Shown: positions 23,653 to 32,989, numbered from the stretch's first letter. The stretch: 64,000 nucleotides of DNA from an uncultured Aquimarina sp. (GCF_947496855.1 NZ_CANMED010000003.1:1-64000), one strand, 5' to 3'. A program made the numbers and translations. The notes: generated from the letters alone by a model not told the origin.

Positions 23653-24240
23653 ATGAAAACATCTTTTCTTACCATGCTTATTATTTTTCCTTTCCTATTC
23701 CTTTATTCACAAGATCAAAAGTTGCAAACAGAAGAAAGAGTTACTTCTACCATTGATTCTACCAATAAAAAGGAACTTGTACTCATACAAGAATTTATAA
23801 TTAATGTGTCATTAGATTCTGTTTGGAATGCATATACAACAAAAAAAGGCTGGGAAAATTGGGCAGTAGCAATAGCGGAAGTTGATTTCAAAATCAATGG
23901 AAAAATAAAAACCAATTATAATAAGCACGGAAAGATTGGGGATAGCACGACAATACATCTTAATGTGATAAATTATGTGCCAAAAAAAATGATCACCCTA
24001 CAAGCAGAACTTACTCCTAATTTCCCAAATTTCATGAAAAAAGATGAAAAAGATCTTTATAATATTATATCTTTTGAGACTATCACAACTAAAAAAACCA
24101 AGGTAACTTCTTATGGAGTTGGATATAAGAACAATCCAAAATACGTATCATTAATGAAATTTTTTATTAGCGGTAATGAAAAATCATATTTGAACCTTAT
24201 CACATATTTAGAAACTGGGAAACGATCAATTAACTATTAA
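23653..24240 (+). CDS. Secreted SRPBCC (AHSA1-like) protein
   Basis: A 195-residue protein with a signal peptide (TSFLTMLIIFPFLFLYSQ, cleaved about residue 20). The rest has AHSA1/SRPBCC order: VSLDSVWNAYTTKKGWENWA (about 53-72), a GKIKTNYNKHGKIGD loop, ITLQAELTPNFP, and a long C-terminal helix. AHSA1-like proteins are usually cytoplasmic, so an exported copy suggests binding of a lipid-like ligand in the periplasm. Four bases separate it from the next gene. Confidence 0.82.
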   Translation: MKTSFLTMLIIFPFLFLYSQDQKLQTEERVTSTIDSTNKKELVLIQEFIINVSLDSVWNAYTTKKGWENWAVAIAEVDFKINGKIKTNYNKHGKIGDSTTIHLNVINYVPKKMITLQAELTPNFPNFMKKDEKDLYNIISFETITTKKTKVTSYGVGYKNNPKYVSLMKFFISGNEKSYLNLITYLETGKRSINY

Positions 24241-24243
24241 AGT

Positions 24244-24786
24244 ATGGACATAGCACTACAAACCATGATTAGTAATATGCCTAAAAAAACAGGTAAATCA
24301 TTAGACGAATGGAAAAAAATTCTAAAAGAAAAATCTTTTTCAAAACATGGAGAAGCCATGAAATTTTTAAAGGATGAACATGGAGTTACACACGGTTTTG
24401 CTAATACAATTATTGCACTATCTAAAAAATCAAACGAAACTTTGGATGACTTAGTTACGAATCAGTATAAAGGAAAAGAAAGTTTATTACCAATCTATCA
24501 AAAACTATTAACTGTAGTTAATTCTTTTGGTGCTGATGTCATAAATACTCCTAAAAAAACTAGTGTAAGTATTATAAGAAAAAAACAGTTTGCACTTATT
24601 AAACCAGCAACTAAAACAAGAATCGATCTTGGGTTAAAATTAAAAGACGCATCCACAACTGATCGATTATTAGATTCCGGTCCTTTTGGAACCATGTGTA
24701 CACATAGAGTTCAATTAACATCTATTGATCAAATAGATTCAGAACTTACAGAATGGCTAAAAGAAGCTTATAAAAAGTCCGAATAA
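24244..24786 (+). CDS. DUF4287/DUF5655 domain protein
   Basis: A 180-residue cytoplasmic protein. Residues 1-70 match DUF4287 (TGKSLDEWKKILKEKSFSKH, then HGVTHGFANTI). Residues 80-180 match DUF5655 (IYQKLLTVVNSFGADVINTP, KKTSVSIIRKKQFALIKPAT, RIDLGLKL). Such proteins are widespread and uncharacterised; DUF5655 resembles a small nucleic-acid-binding fold. It directly follows the SRPBCC gene and probably shares its transcript. Confidence 0.87.
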   Translation: MDIALQTMISNMPKKTGKSLDEWKKILKEKSFSKHGEAMKFLKDEHGVTHGFANTIIALSKKSNETLDDLVTNQYKGKESLLPIYQKLLTVVNSFGADVINTPKKTSVSIIRKKQFALIKPATKTRIDLGLKLKDASTTDRLLDSGPFGTMCTHRVQLTSIDQIDSELTEWLKEAYKKSE

Positions 24787-24958
24787 TAATTAAGCATCTA
24801 ATATAATTTAGTATAAACAACTGTCTTCCATTATATTACTTCACAATATACAATCATAAACAAAACTTTATATTTTATTTATGAGGTAATTCATATTTTC
24901 GGTACCGTTTTATGAAGATATTGTTGCCAAATTAGAATACTCATAAAATAAAATTTAA

Positions 24959-25357
24959 ATGAACATTACATTAGATCAAGCAGAAAAAATAATTATCGCT
25001 GCAAAAGAAAAATCAATTGCATTAAATACTAAAATGAATATTTCTGTTGTTGATGCTGGAGCGAACTTAGTTGCTTTCGCACGCATGGATGGCGCTTGGT
25101 TGGGATCCTTAGATATTTCATTAAAGAAAGCAAAGACTGCTCGTTTCTTTGATATGAATACAGGTGTTATCGGAGAATTGTCTCAACCTGGAGGTTCTTT
25201 ATACAATATCGAACATTCTAACGGAGGATTAATAACGTTTCCTGGAGGAGTTCCTATCAAGAACGAAAACGATGAGATTATTGGTGCAATTGGAGTAAGT
25301 GGTAGTAGCGTAGAAAATGATCATGCTGTAGCAGAAGCTGGTGCAAACGCGTTATAA
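24959..25357 (+). CDS. GlcG/HbpS-like heme-binding family protein
   Basis: A 132-residue protein of the GlcG/HbpS (DUF336) family: [19 protein letters not shown] (about 5-23), [19 protein letters not shown] (29-47), [22 protein letters not shown] and [19 protein letters not shown] (about 101-119). Members form octamers, and some bind heme or cobalamin-related ligands; the ligand here is unknown. Full length, no signal peptide. Confidence 0.9.
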   Translation: MNITLDQAEKIIIAAKEKSIALNTKMNISVVDAGANLVAFARMDGAWLGSLDISLKKAKTARFFDMNTGVIGELSQPGGSLYNIEHSNGGLITFPGGVPIKNENDEIIGAIGVSGSSVENDHAVAEAGANAL

Positions 25358-25461
25358 TAATTTAAAAAAGTAGCGTGTGGGTTATCAAAAATTGAATATC
25401 GATAATCTACACGTTTTATTATAATCTTAATATCGCTACTAACTATCTTCAATACTAGTAT

Positions 25462-26103
25462 ATGAAAAAAATCGTTAGTTATATGCCGCCAGTTTCCAGA
25501 AAAATTCAATCCAAAGTCAATGGAACCTTGAAAATAACCTGGATGAATGGTAAAAAAGTTTTGGATAGTGAAACTGCTAATTACTCTTACGGTTCATTAC
25601 AACGAATTCTAGATTATGGGCTATCTAAGATATATTTTGATAGTAAAGCAAATATCCTTTTGTTAGGAATGGGAGGAGGAAGTGTTATAGAGACGTTAAA
25701 AAATAAGTATAATCATAGCGGACATATAACAGCCGTAGAAATAGATCCAGTTATTATCAAATTAGCTGGAGAAGAATTTGACATTATTCAAAATAATAGT
25801 TTATCTATCATATCTGAGGATGCTTATCATTTTATAAATGATTATAAAAACTCCTTTAGTCTTATCATTATTGATATTTTTATTGATTTAAAAGTACCAG
25901 ATAAATTCTATACAATTGAATTCTGGGATTCCCTAACAAAACAGTTAAAACCAAAGGGAAATATAATTTTTAACGCTGGAATTCAGTTAAAAGATGACAC
26001 CGATACAAAATCAATAATACATAGATATTCTAAAGAAATTGAATTTCAATTCCACGACAATGTTTACGGAACGAATACGCTTCTTATAGGTAGGAAAAAA
26101 TAG
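25462..26103 (+). CDS. Spermidine synthase-like methyltransferase-fold protein
   Basis: A 213-residue Rossmann-fold protein. The SAM/dcSAM-binding motif is ILLLGMGGGSVIETL (about 65-79), followed by the acidic ITAVEIDPVIIKLA (about 91-104) and the EDAYHFI segment. It lacks the full N-terminal beta domain and several polyamine-site residues of true spermidine synthases. A fused or stand-alone spermidine synthase-like protein of unknown substrate is the safe call. It lies 31 bases before the dehydratase gene. Confidence 0.82.
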   Translation: MKKIVSYMPPVSRKIQSKVNGTLKITWMNGKKVLDSETANYSYGSLQRILDYGLSKIYFDSKANILLLGMGGGSVIETLKNKYNHSGHITAVEIDPVIIKLAGEEFDIIQNNSLSIISEDAYHFINDYKNSFSLIIIDIFIDLKVPDKFYTIEFWDSLTKQLKPKGNIIFNAGIQLKDDTDTKSIIHRYSKEIEFQFHDNVYGTNTLLIGRKK

Positions 26104-26134
26104 TATCTTCGTTTGGATATTTATTTCTTCCATC

Positions 26135-27070
26135 ATGAACGCAAAAAGTCTTACTGATACTGCACAAACTATAGCATCGCATATCCATAGAACTCCCGTA
26201 TTAACATCGAGACTTCTCAATCAAATATCTGGCGCAGATCTTTACTTTAAGTGCGAAAACTTTCAGAGAATGGGAGCTTTTAAGATGCGAGGTGCTACTC
26301 ATGCTATTCTTCAATTATCAGATGAACAAAAATCAAAAGGTGTTGTTACTCATTCTTCCGGTAATTTTGCACAAGCACTATCTCTATCGGCTCAAATTTT
26401 AGGTGTTAAAGCCTATATTGTAATGCCATCTAATGCTCCACAAGTAAAAAAGGATGCAGTTAAAGATTATGGAGGAGAAATCATAGAATGTCCTCCTACT
26501 CATAAAGATCGAGAGGAAACTGCCAATAGAATTCAAAAAGAAAAAGGAGCTACATTTTTACATCCATATAATGATCATAATGTTATATTAGGACAAGGTA
26601 CTGCAGCATTAGAATTACTAGAAGATCATCCAGATTTAGCCTATATTTTTACTCCTGTTGGCGGTGGTGGACTGATCGCAGGAACTTCATTAGCAGCCCA
26701 TTTTTTTGGAAAGAACTGTACCGTAATTGGAGGTGAACCTTTTGAAGTTGATGATGCCTATCGAGCATTACAAAGCGGCGCTTTAGAAGTTAACCAAACA
26801 ACTAACACTTCTGCAGATGGGCTTAAGATGCCTTTAGGCGATCTTACTTTTCCAATTATACAACAATATGTTTCAGAAATTATTCGTGTAGATGAAGAAG
26901 AAATTATAAATGCTATGCGTTTAATTTGGGAACGTATGAAAATTATAATAGAACCTTCTTGCGCAGTTCCTTTAGCTGCTTTGCTTAGAGAAAAAGAGCG
27001 TTTTCAAAACAAAAAAGTAGGAATTATTCTATCAGGTGGAAATGTAGATTTAAGTAACTTACCTTTTTAA
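26135..27070 (+). CDS. PLP-dependent threonine/serine dehydratase or serine racemase
   Basis: A 311-residue fold-type II PLP enzyme. K50 in CENFQRMGAFKMRGA is the Schiff-base lysine. SSGNFAQALSLSAQ (about 72-85) is the substrate loop. GGGGLIAG (about 176-183) binds the PLP phosphate, and SGGNVDL closes the C-terminus. It lacks the C-terminal ACT-like domain of biosynthetic IlvA, so it is a catabolic threonine/serine ammonia-lyase or a serine racemase. Sequence cannot separate the two. Confidence 0.9.
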   Translation: MNAKSLTDTAQTIASHIHRTPVLTSRLLNQISGADLYFKCENFQRMGAFKMRGATHAILQLSDEQKSKGVVTHSSGNFAQALSLSAQILGVKAYIVMPSNAPQVKKDAVKDYGGEIIECPPTHKDREETANRIQKEKGATFLHPYNDHNVILGQGTAALELLEDHPDLAYIFTPVGGGGLIAGTSLAAHFFGKNCTVIGGEPFEVDDAYRALQSGALEVNQTTNTSADGLKMPLGDLTFPIIQQYVSEIIRVDEEEIINAMRLIWERMKIIIEPSCAVPLAALLREKERFQNKKVGIILSGGNVDLSNLPF

Positions 27071-27141
27071 AAACGCTTTAGCACATTTTTAACAACCTTC
27101 CAAAGCACCTTTAAAACAGATACTTACAATCCAAAACTACT

Positions 27142-27202
27142 AACTAATTAGTTTAACTACTAACCAATTAGTTGTAAAACTAATTAATTAGTAGTACGTT
27201 TG
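27142..27202 (+). promoter_or_regulatory. Three operator-like palindromes overlapping a promoter
   Basis: AACTAATTAGTT (27142-27153), TACTAACCAATTAGTTGTA (27158-27176, near-perfect) and ACTAATTAATTAGT (27179-27192) are tandem dyads. A promoter TTG (27172-27174), 20 bp, TACGTTTG (27195-27202) overlaps the last two. This is the expected arrangement for autorepression by the BlaI-type protein encoded 20 bases downstream. Confidence 0.8.
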
Positions 27203-27222
27203 CTATATCAAATTTCAAGATC

Positions 27223-27582
27223 ATGCAAAAGTTAGCTAAAAGAGAAGAACAGATCATGCAGAGTTTATGGAAACTGGAGAAAGCTTTTATAAAAGAAATT
27301 ATTGAAGAACTACCAGATCCTAAACCCCACTATAATACCACTGCCACTATTGTGAAAATTTTAGAAGAAAAAGGATTTATTAGTCATAAAGCATTTGGTA
27401 ATAGTTTTCAGTACTATCCTTTGATTTCTAAAAATGAATATCAAAAAGATGTTTTAGGAGAAGTAGTCAATAATTATTTTGATAACTCACCGCTAGCTTT
27501 GGTTAAATTCTTTGCCAAAGAAGAAAAAATAAACACCGAAGAATTAGAAGAAATTATTAAACTCATTAAAAACAATAAGTAA
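27223..27582 (+). CDS. BlaI/MecI/CopY family repressor
   Basis: A 119-residue winged-helix repressor: KREEQIMQSLWKLEKAFIKE (about 5-24), NTTATIVKILEEKGFISHKA (about 40-59) with the recognition helix, and a C-terminal dimerisation helix. The stop overlaps the start of the M56 gene (TAATG). BlaI-type proteins are inactivated through a partner membrane metallopeptidase, and here that partner is the next gene. Three palindromes upstream fit autoregulation. Confidence 0.93.
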   Translation: MQKLAKREEQIMQSLWKLEKAFIKEIIEELPDPKPHYNTTATIVKILEEKGFISHKAFGNSFQYYPLISKNEYQKDVLGEVVNNYFDNSPLALVKFFAKEEKINTEELEEIIKLIKNNK

Positions 27583-30332
27583 TGGCTTATATCATCTACA
27601 GTGCAGCACTTATAGGTTTATCGTATCTTATCTATCGATTATTCCTTTCTAAAGAAACATTTCACCAACTAAATAGATGGGTTTTACTTGGTTTAATAGT
27701 TGTGTCGTTCTCATTACCTTTTGTATCAGTTCCAGAAAACATTTCCTTCAGAACTACTATTTTTCAGAAAGCTGAAATTGAAAATCAAACTACTCAAGTA
27801 GCGGAAACTCCAGTTACAAAAAATGAAATTCAATATAATCCATCAGAAAATGGGTCTCCTGCAACTTCTGAAAACATTGCAAATACCATTGCTCCTACTA
27901 TTATTTCCTTAGATTGGAAATCTATTATTATATATATCTATATTTTAGGGGTTATGGCTTTTGGTGTTAATTTTCTAATTCAATTAGCTGTATTATTATA
28001 TAGAATGATACAATACCCTAGTATAAAAGTGGATACGTACAAAATAGTGGAAACAGACACCAATCATGCCCCCTACTCTTTCTGGAACAGAATATTTATC
28101 AACCCAAATCAATATAATCCCGATACTTATTTACAAATCTTGAAACACGAACAAATGCATATTGCTGGCAAACATAGCTTAGATATGTTGTTAGTGGAAT
28201 TATTAGTGACCGTACAATGGTTTAACCCTTTTGCATGGTTCTATCGAAAAGCTATTGATAATAACCTAGAATATCTCACAGATAGCGGTATGCTTATCAA
28301 AGGTGAGGATAAAGAAGTTTATCAAATGAATTTACTAAAAGTATCAACCCCAGATATGCCAACAGGCTTGGCAACAAGTTACAATCAATCATTTCTCAAA
28401 AAACGAATAATTATGATGAATTCTAAAAAATCGACTGCAAAATCAGGATGGAAATACCTAATCATTATTCCATTACTGGCTGTAACCGTATTATCATTTA
28501 ATCCGGTTAGTATTAATCCATCAATCGCTGAAATTGATGAAGTTTTTTCAAATGAATTAGAAACTCCAACGGATGAACATTTTAAAGAGTCAAAATTTAA
28601 AAATGATTTTACTAAAGGTGTTTGGGATGCAGAAGTTGGCGGAGGAAAACTATGTATTATGTACAGAAATGCAGAACCTCTTAAACGTAGCTTTTGGTCA
28701 ACAACACGGTGTTATGATCCATCTTTCTTTGCCGGTTTTCCTTCTGGTGATAAACAAAAAATAGAAATAATAAGAGATGCCGGTACTATGGTATATGTGG
28801 GTGAATTCGAAAATGGAATCGGAGACGGAAGATATACTTTCACTCCAAATACCAGTTTCAGCAGTGCGTTATCTAAACAAGGGTTCACTGTAGATAATGA
28901 AGAACTAGTTCATTGTTTTCTTACAGATTTTGATACTACATATTTAGCGTATCTAAAGGAAGAAAATCTTTCCTTAAGTCAGGACGATTTCGAAGATATT
29001 ATCCACAAAGGACTTCCTCTAGAAAAATTGAAATTGTATAGAAAAGAGCTTTCAGCACTTGGGTACGCTAACTATACGATGAAGGAAGTAAGTAAATTAA
29101 ATTTATTTGATGTAGATGTAGCTTACATAAAATTTATCAATAAGGTGAATGGTGAAAAGGCAACATTAAAGGAAATCACTAAAGCGAAAATTCATAACCT
29201 CTCTCCAGAATTCATTAAATCATATAACGACAATGGATATAAAAAGATGTCATTAAATGATTATATGAAATTGAAAATCCATAATGTATCTCCTGACTTT
29301 ATTACAGACTTCAAGAAAGAAGGATATACTAATATCTCTGCAAAAGAAGCACAGAATCTTAAAATTCATAATGTGACACCTCAATATGTCCAATCTTATA
29401 AAGATGCTGGGTATAAAAACATTACATTAAAAGAAGCTGAAAACTTAAAAATCCATAATATCACGCCTACGTTTATTAGTAGTTTTAAAAAGATCGGATA
29501 TCCCAATATTTCTTTAAAAGAAGCGAAAGATCTAAAAATCCATAATGTCACAGCTAATCTCATACAGTCATATAAAAAATCTGGGCAGAACAATATTTCC
29601 TTAAAAGAAGCAATTAAATTAAAAATACATAATATTTCTCCTGAGCAAGTAAAAATTGCTAAGAGCAATGGCCAATCCAGTTCTACCAGTAGTTCTGGTA
29701 AAGCATATCAAGATGTGAAACAAACACCAGATGATTTTATAAAACAATTCAAAGCACTTGGTTATGAAAATTCATCCGTAGATGACATTATTTCTCTTAA
29801 AATACATAACGTAACACCTGATTTTATCAAAAGGTATAACGATGCAGGATATAAAAACATCCCTTTAGATAAAGTTGTAGGATTGAAAATTCACAATGTA
29901 ACTCCAGAGTTTATTAATACTTTTAAGAAAGCTGGTTATAAAAACATCTCTCTAGAAGAAGCAATGTCATTAAAAATCCATAATGTATCGCCAGATGCTG
30001 CTGCAGAGTATATTAAAATTGGATATAACAATCTGGATATAGATGACCTGATGTCTCTAAAGATTCATAATGTATCTCCAGAGTATATTAAAGAATTTAA
30101 AAAAACCAAGTTTGGTAATATTGCATTAGACGATATTATGTCTTTTAAAATACACAATGTGACTCCAGAATTTGTAAAGACATTTGAAGATTTAGGATAT
30201 ACTAATATCACAGCAGATCAAGCACAGAGTTTAAAGATTCACGGTGTGACCCCAGAATTCGTAAAATCATTGAAAGATCAGGATAAAGACGTTTCATTGG
30301 ATCAGGCCATTCGAATAAAAATTCATTTTTAA
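27582..30332 (+). CDS. M56 (BlaR1-like) membrane metallopeptidase with KIHN repeats
   Basis: A 916-residue protein. Membrane helices lie at about 2-21, 33-47, 114-141 and 290-306. The zinc motif HEQMH is at 189-193, followed by a distal acidic residue region (NNLEYLTDSG). After the last helix, a periplasmic region of about 220 residues precedes some 14 copies (about 536-916) of a 29-residue repeat, consensus KIHNVTPEFI..FK.AGYKNISL.EA..L. In the family, such proteins sense a signal and degrade the BlaI partner. The repeats may be the sensor or scaffold. No beta-lactam-binding domain is present. Confidence 0.9.
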   Translation: MAYIIYSAALIGLSYLIYRLFLSKETFHQLNRWVLLGLIVVSFSLPFVSVPENISFRTTIFQKAEIENQTTQVAETPVTKNEIQYNPSENGSPATSENIANTIAPTIISLDWKSIIIYIYILGVMAFGVNFLIQLAVLLYRMIQYPSIKVDTYKIVETDTNHAPYSFWNRIFINPNQYNPDTYLQILKHEQMHIAGKHSLDMLLVELLVTVQWFNPFAWFYRKAIDNNLEYLTDSGMLIKGEDKEVYQMNLLKVSTPDMPTGLATSYNQSFLKKRIIMMNSKKSTAKSGWKYLIIIPLLAVTVLSFNPVSINPSIAEIDEVFSNELETPTDEHFKESKFKNDFTKGVWDAEVGGGKLCIMYRNAEPLKRSFWSTTRCYDPSFFAGFPSGDKQKIEIIRDAGTMVYVGEFENGIGDGRYTFTPNTSFSSALSKQGFTVDNEELVHCFLTDFDTTYLAYLKEENLSLSQDDFEDIIHKGLPLEKLKLYRKELSALGYANYTMKEVSKLNLFDVDVAYIKFINKVNGEKATLKEITKAKIHNLSPEFIKSYNDNGYKKMSLNDYMKLKIHNVSPDFITDFKKEGYTNISAKEAQNLKIHNVTPQYVQSYKDAGYKNITLKEAENLKIHNITPTFISSFKKIGYPNISLKEAKDLKIHNVTANLIQSYKKSGQNNISLKEAIKLKIHNISPEQVKIAKSNGQSSSTSSSGKAYQDVKQTPDDFIKQFKALGYENSSVDDIISLKIHNVTPDFIKRYNDAGYKNIPLDKVVGLKIHNVTPEFINTFKKAGYKNISLEEAMSLKIHNVSPDAAAEYIKIGYNNLDIDDLMSLKIHNVSPEYIKEFKKTKFGNIALDDIMSFKIHNVTPEFVKTFEDLGYTNITADQAQSLKIHGVTPEFVKSLKDQDKDVSLDQAIRIKIHF

Positions 30333-30380
30333 ATTTTTATGACAATCTAGCCAACACCTAATACCATTCATCAATCATTA

Positions 30381-30416
30381 AAAAGACTGCTAATCAACTA
30401 TGATTAGCGGTCTTTT
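30381..30416 (+). terminator. Intrinsic terminator after the M56 gene
   Basis: AAAAGACTGCTAATCA and TGATTAGCGGTCTTTT form a 16-bp stem (one G-T pair) with a 4-base loop. The T-rich end serves the + strand, and the A-rich end could serve the minus-strand gene that ends at 30506. Confidence 0.85.
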
Positions 30417-30505
30417 CTAATATTCCAATATTTACAAAGTTTTTATATTCCTCATTTTATATAAGCTATTCTTACTATTTATTATACAAATAGTTCTATA
30501 TAACG

Positions 30506-31072
30506 CTACTTTTTTATACGTCTAAAAACTCCTTCATAAAACAGCCCTGTCGGAATGTTTTCTTCCGAAAATTGAACAGATTTCATATGATATTCATCCT
30601 TATTTATCCATTTATAATTATAAATTCTATAAGTTCCTTTTGGTTCTCCTTCAAACGAAAGCTTTAATTGGACATCTCCTTTTTCATTTATGGTTCCTTT
30701 TCCTTTTCCTGCTCTAATAGTGCCAAAACTGGATAAATGATCAACCACTTTTGTATTTGGATTATAAGACCAAAATATATGACCATTAGGTTCTGGTCCA
30801 TCTACAATTGATAATAAACTATTAGAAGTATTGATATCTTGTGATACTGTATGATGCTTTGGGATTTTTATAGTTGTAGTTCCATTTCCCCAATTATGAG
30901 TCCAATTGTCATTTTTAAGTGTCCATTGGCCAATAAATTTTACGAATGGATTAAGTTCTGTTCCTTTTTTAGTTCTACCATTTGATTCAAATTCAATTAC
31001 TATTTTTTGTGCATATCCCAGTAATGAGAATAGTATACAAATCAGAAATAAATAATTTTTAATCAGTTTCAT
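30506..31072 (-). CDS. Secreted protein, DUF1579-like
   Basis: A 188-residue protein with signal peptide (LIKNYLFLICILFSLLGYAQ, cleaved about 21). The mature part is beta-rich with a lipocalin-like layout: a first strand pair around FVKFIGQWTLKNDNWTH (about 43-59), then GHIFWSYNPNTKVVDHLSSF. DUF1579 is the nearest family I can name, with moderate confidence. Function is unknown. It ends the minus-strand group that faces the LytS/LytTR genes. Confidence 0.7.
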   Translation of the reverse strand: MKLIKNYLFLICILFSLLGYAQKIVIEFESNGRTKKGTELNPFVKFIGQWTLKNDNWTHNWGNGTTTIKIPKHHTVSQDINTSNSLLSIVDGPEPNGHIFWSYNPNTKVVDHLSSFGTIRAGKGKGTINEKGDVQLKLSFEGEPKGTYRIYNYKWINKDEYHMKSVQFSEENIPTGLFYEGVFRRIKK

Positions 31073-31205
31073 TATATTATAGTATTATGTTGGTTTCGTT
31101 ACTATGGCTTATATATAAAGTAGCTAGAAGTTATTATGATTTGATATACAGCGTTATTTTCTTTTTATTATTTATGTATATGTAATCCTATTTGTCTCTG
31201 TATTC

Positions 31206-31349
31206 TCAGTGAATTATTTTTTGATTGTGCGCTTTTAAAAGATCTTCAATTTTTACTGAAGGTTCAGATCTATCAGAATTATAACTTTTGGAGTTCTGAC
31301 AAGCTAATAGTCCTACTAAGGCAATAACTAAGCATATATACTTCTTCAT
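31206..31349 (-). CDS. Very small lipoprotein (47 aa)
   Basis: An ATG at 31349 on the minus strand opens 47 codons with a complete lipoprotein signal: MKKYICLVIALVGLLAC (lipobox LLAC, Cys17), then a short polar tail ending KAHNQKIIH. It lies 30 bases downstream of the NTF2-like gene on the same strand. It is either a genuine small lipoprotein or the truncated start of a larger one. Confidence 0.5.
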   Translation of the reverse strand: MKKYICLVIALVGLLACQNSKSYNSDRSEPSVKIEDLLKAHNQKIIH

Positions 31350-31379
31350 TATTTAGTCTTTTAAAATTCTGAATTTTGT

Positions 31380-31847
31380 TTAAGAAGTCATATTAAAAAT
31401 TACTTTCCAGATTTTTAGAGAATTATCTTTCATCCTTCTGAAAACAAATATGTTTTTAGTTTCAAAATTATCTGAAACATCCTTATTAGCTGAAAAAAAA
31501 ACTCCTCTCACCTTACCGTGCATTACAACAATTTGATCATATGAATGCATCTCAATCATTTCGTGTTTCATTTCAGCAGTACCATATTGTTTTTCGTTGT
31601 TGATGTGTTTGATTAACGAGGTTTTTTCAGTAATTATAGGATGACCGGGAGCCATATGAACTAAATCATCCACCCATACATCCATTTTATCTTCAGTAGA
31701 AATACTATGATCGTCTAATATTTTTAAAATAGCATGTACTGATTTTTGATCTTGTTTATTATAATAATTTGAAGTTTCTAAACAATTTTTGCATTGCATG
31801 AACAGCAATAGCAATATTACACTCATTAACAGATACTTACCTTTCAT
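31380..31847 (-). CDS. NTF2-like (SnoaL/DUF4440) lipoprotein
   Basis: A 155-residue protein with signal and lipobox-like LLLLFMQCKNC (Cys about 19 or 22). The rest is a single NTF2-like domain: a first helix, VWVDDLVHMAPGHPIITEKTSL (about 58-79) and YDQIVVMHGKVRGVFFS (about 103-119), followed by FVFRRMKDNSLKIWKVIFN. NTF2-like proteins include hydrolases, isomerases and binding proteins; no catalytic residues can be identified. It shares a transcript with an esterase-like gene 22 bases upstream. Confidence 0.8.
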   Translation of the reverse strand: MKGKYLLMSVILLLLFMQCKNCLETSNYYNKQDQKSVHAILKILDDHSISTEDKMDVWVDDLVHMAPGHPIITEKTSLIKHINNEKQYGTAEMKHEMIEMHSYDQIVVMHGKVRGVFFSANKDVSDNFETKNIFVFRRMKDNSLKIWKVIFNMTS

Positions 31848-31869
31848 TTTCTTATAATTTGAGTGTTCA

Positions 31870-32952
31870 TTAAAATTTAAGGTGTTTATTCAAAAAAGGT
31901 AAGACTCTAGTTGCAATACGTCCGTTATCTCCCCAATACTTATTCCAGGGATCTCCAACAAATTCAATTCCTTCGTGATCTACACCTATATCCATTAATT
32001 TTTTACTGAATCTACGGTTGGAAATAACATGTGCTTGTGTCTGATCGAATCTTGCCCAATCAAATGCAATCGCTTTTAAGCTTCTTAAATTATCTACGTA
32101 TTCGTCTAGTTTTTCATCCAAATGAAATTCTTTTTGTTCTTTCCTTACATTTTTTGGATTTAGTTTTAATATTCCTTTCTCATCTTTTTCGAACAAAAAA
32201 TCACAATAAAATGGTGGTCTATTAGGATTTGGGAGGAATGCCTGGCAGATGCTTGCAAAAATTTGGGTTCTTCCTGTTCCTTCAATTTCTTTATAAGACT
32301 TAGCAGTGTGCATTATATTCCAATCAATATCTAATGAAGCTCTTGGTAAGTATCCTGAACCAGTCGCTACAGGATGCAAAGCGTAGACAATACTAAAGAT
32401 TTCTGGATACGTCATAGCTACCTTTAGTGCTCCTCTTCCGCCCATAAAATGACCAATTACCGCTCTACTGTTTTTATCAGAAATCGTTCTATATTTCTGA
32501 TCTATAAAAGGAACCAGTTCTTTTCTTATAAAATCTAACCAAAAACCACTTGTTTCCGAGTTTTCAAAGAGACTTCCTATCGTGGGTGATGTGAAATCTG
32601 CAACCACAAAAATGAACTCTTCTGATTGATTTTTAGCAATACTCTTATCTATAATTTCTGGAGTTTTATGATTAGAAATAACATGATTAGGATTCTCAAA
32701 CAAACTATGGAAATAATAGACTACTGGATATTTGTTTTTTGATGATGAATAACCAGGCGGAAGGTAAATTTTAATATTTCGGCGTGTATTTAATTCTATT
32801 TTATTAACAGTTAAAACTTTAGAATAAATAGTGTCATTAATTACTTTTCCTTTCATCTGATACTGAGCAACTGTTTTTGATGAAAATGGAATGATAAAAA
32901 GACCAATAAATATTCTAAAAGAAAAAACTTTAAACTTTTTGAAGTGTTTCAT
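31870..32952 (-). CDS. Esterase-like alpha/beta hydrolase lacking the nucleophile
   Basis: A 360-residue secreted protein of the esterase D/putative esterase family: signal to about 30, RNIKIYLPPGYSSSKNKYPV (about 58-77), VVYYFHS, then VIGHFMGGRGALKVAMTYPE (about 165-184) and YALHPVATGS. The nucleophile elbow should be G-H-S-M-G-G; here residue 169 is Phe (codon 32446-32448, TTT, one base from TCT). A possible Asp/His pair remains further on (AHVISNR near 310). The protein may be inactive, a binding protein, or damaged. It sits between NTF2-like genes. Confidence 0.85.
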   Translation of the reverse strand: MKHFKKFKVFSFRIFIGLFIIPFSSKTVAQYQMKGKVINDTIYSKVLTVNKIELNTRRNIKIYLPPGYSSSKNKYPVVYYFHSLFENPNHVISNHKTPEIIDKSIAKNQSEEFIFVVADFTSPTIGSLFENSETSGFWLDFIRKELVPFIDQKYRTISDKNSRAVIGHFMGGRGALKVAMTYPEIFSIVYALHPVATGSGYLPRASLDIDWNIMHTAKSYKEIEGTGRTQIFASICQAFLPNPNRPPFYCDFLFEKDEKGILKLNPKNVRKEQKEFHLDEKLDEYVDNLRSLKAIAFDWARFDQTQAHVISNRRFSKKLMDIGVDHEGIEFVGDPWNKYWGDNGRIATRVLPFLNKHLKF

Positions 32953-32989
32953 AACAATAGTAATAGATTAATAAGTTGTTTTTAATAAT

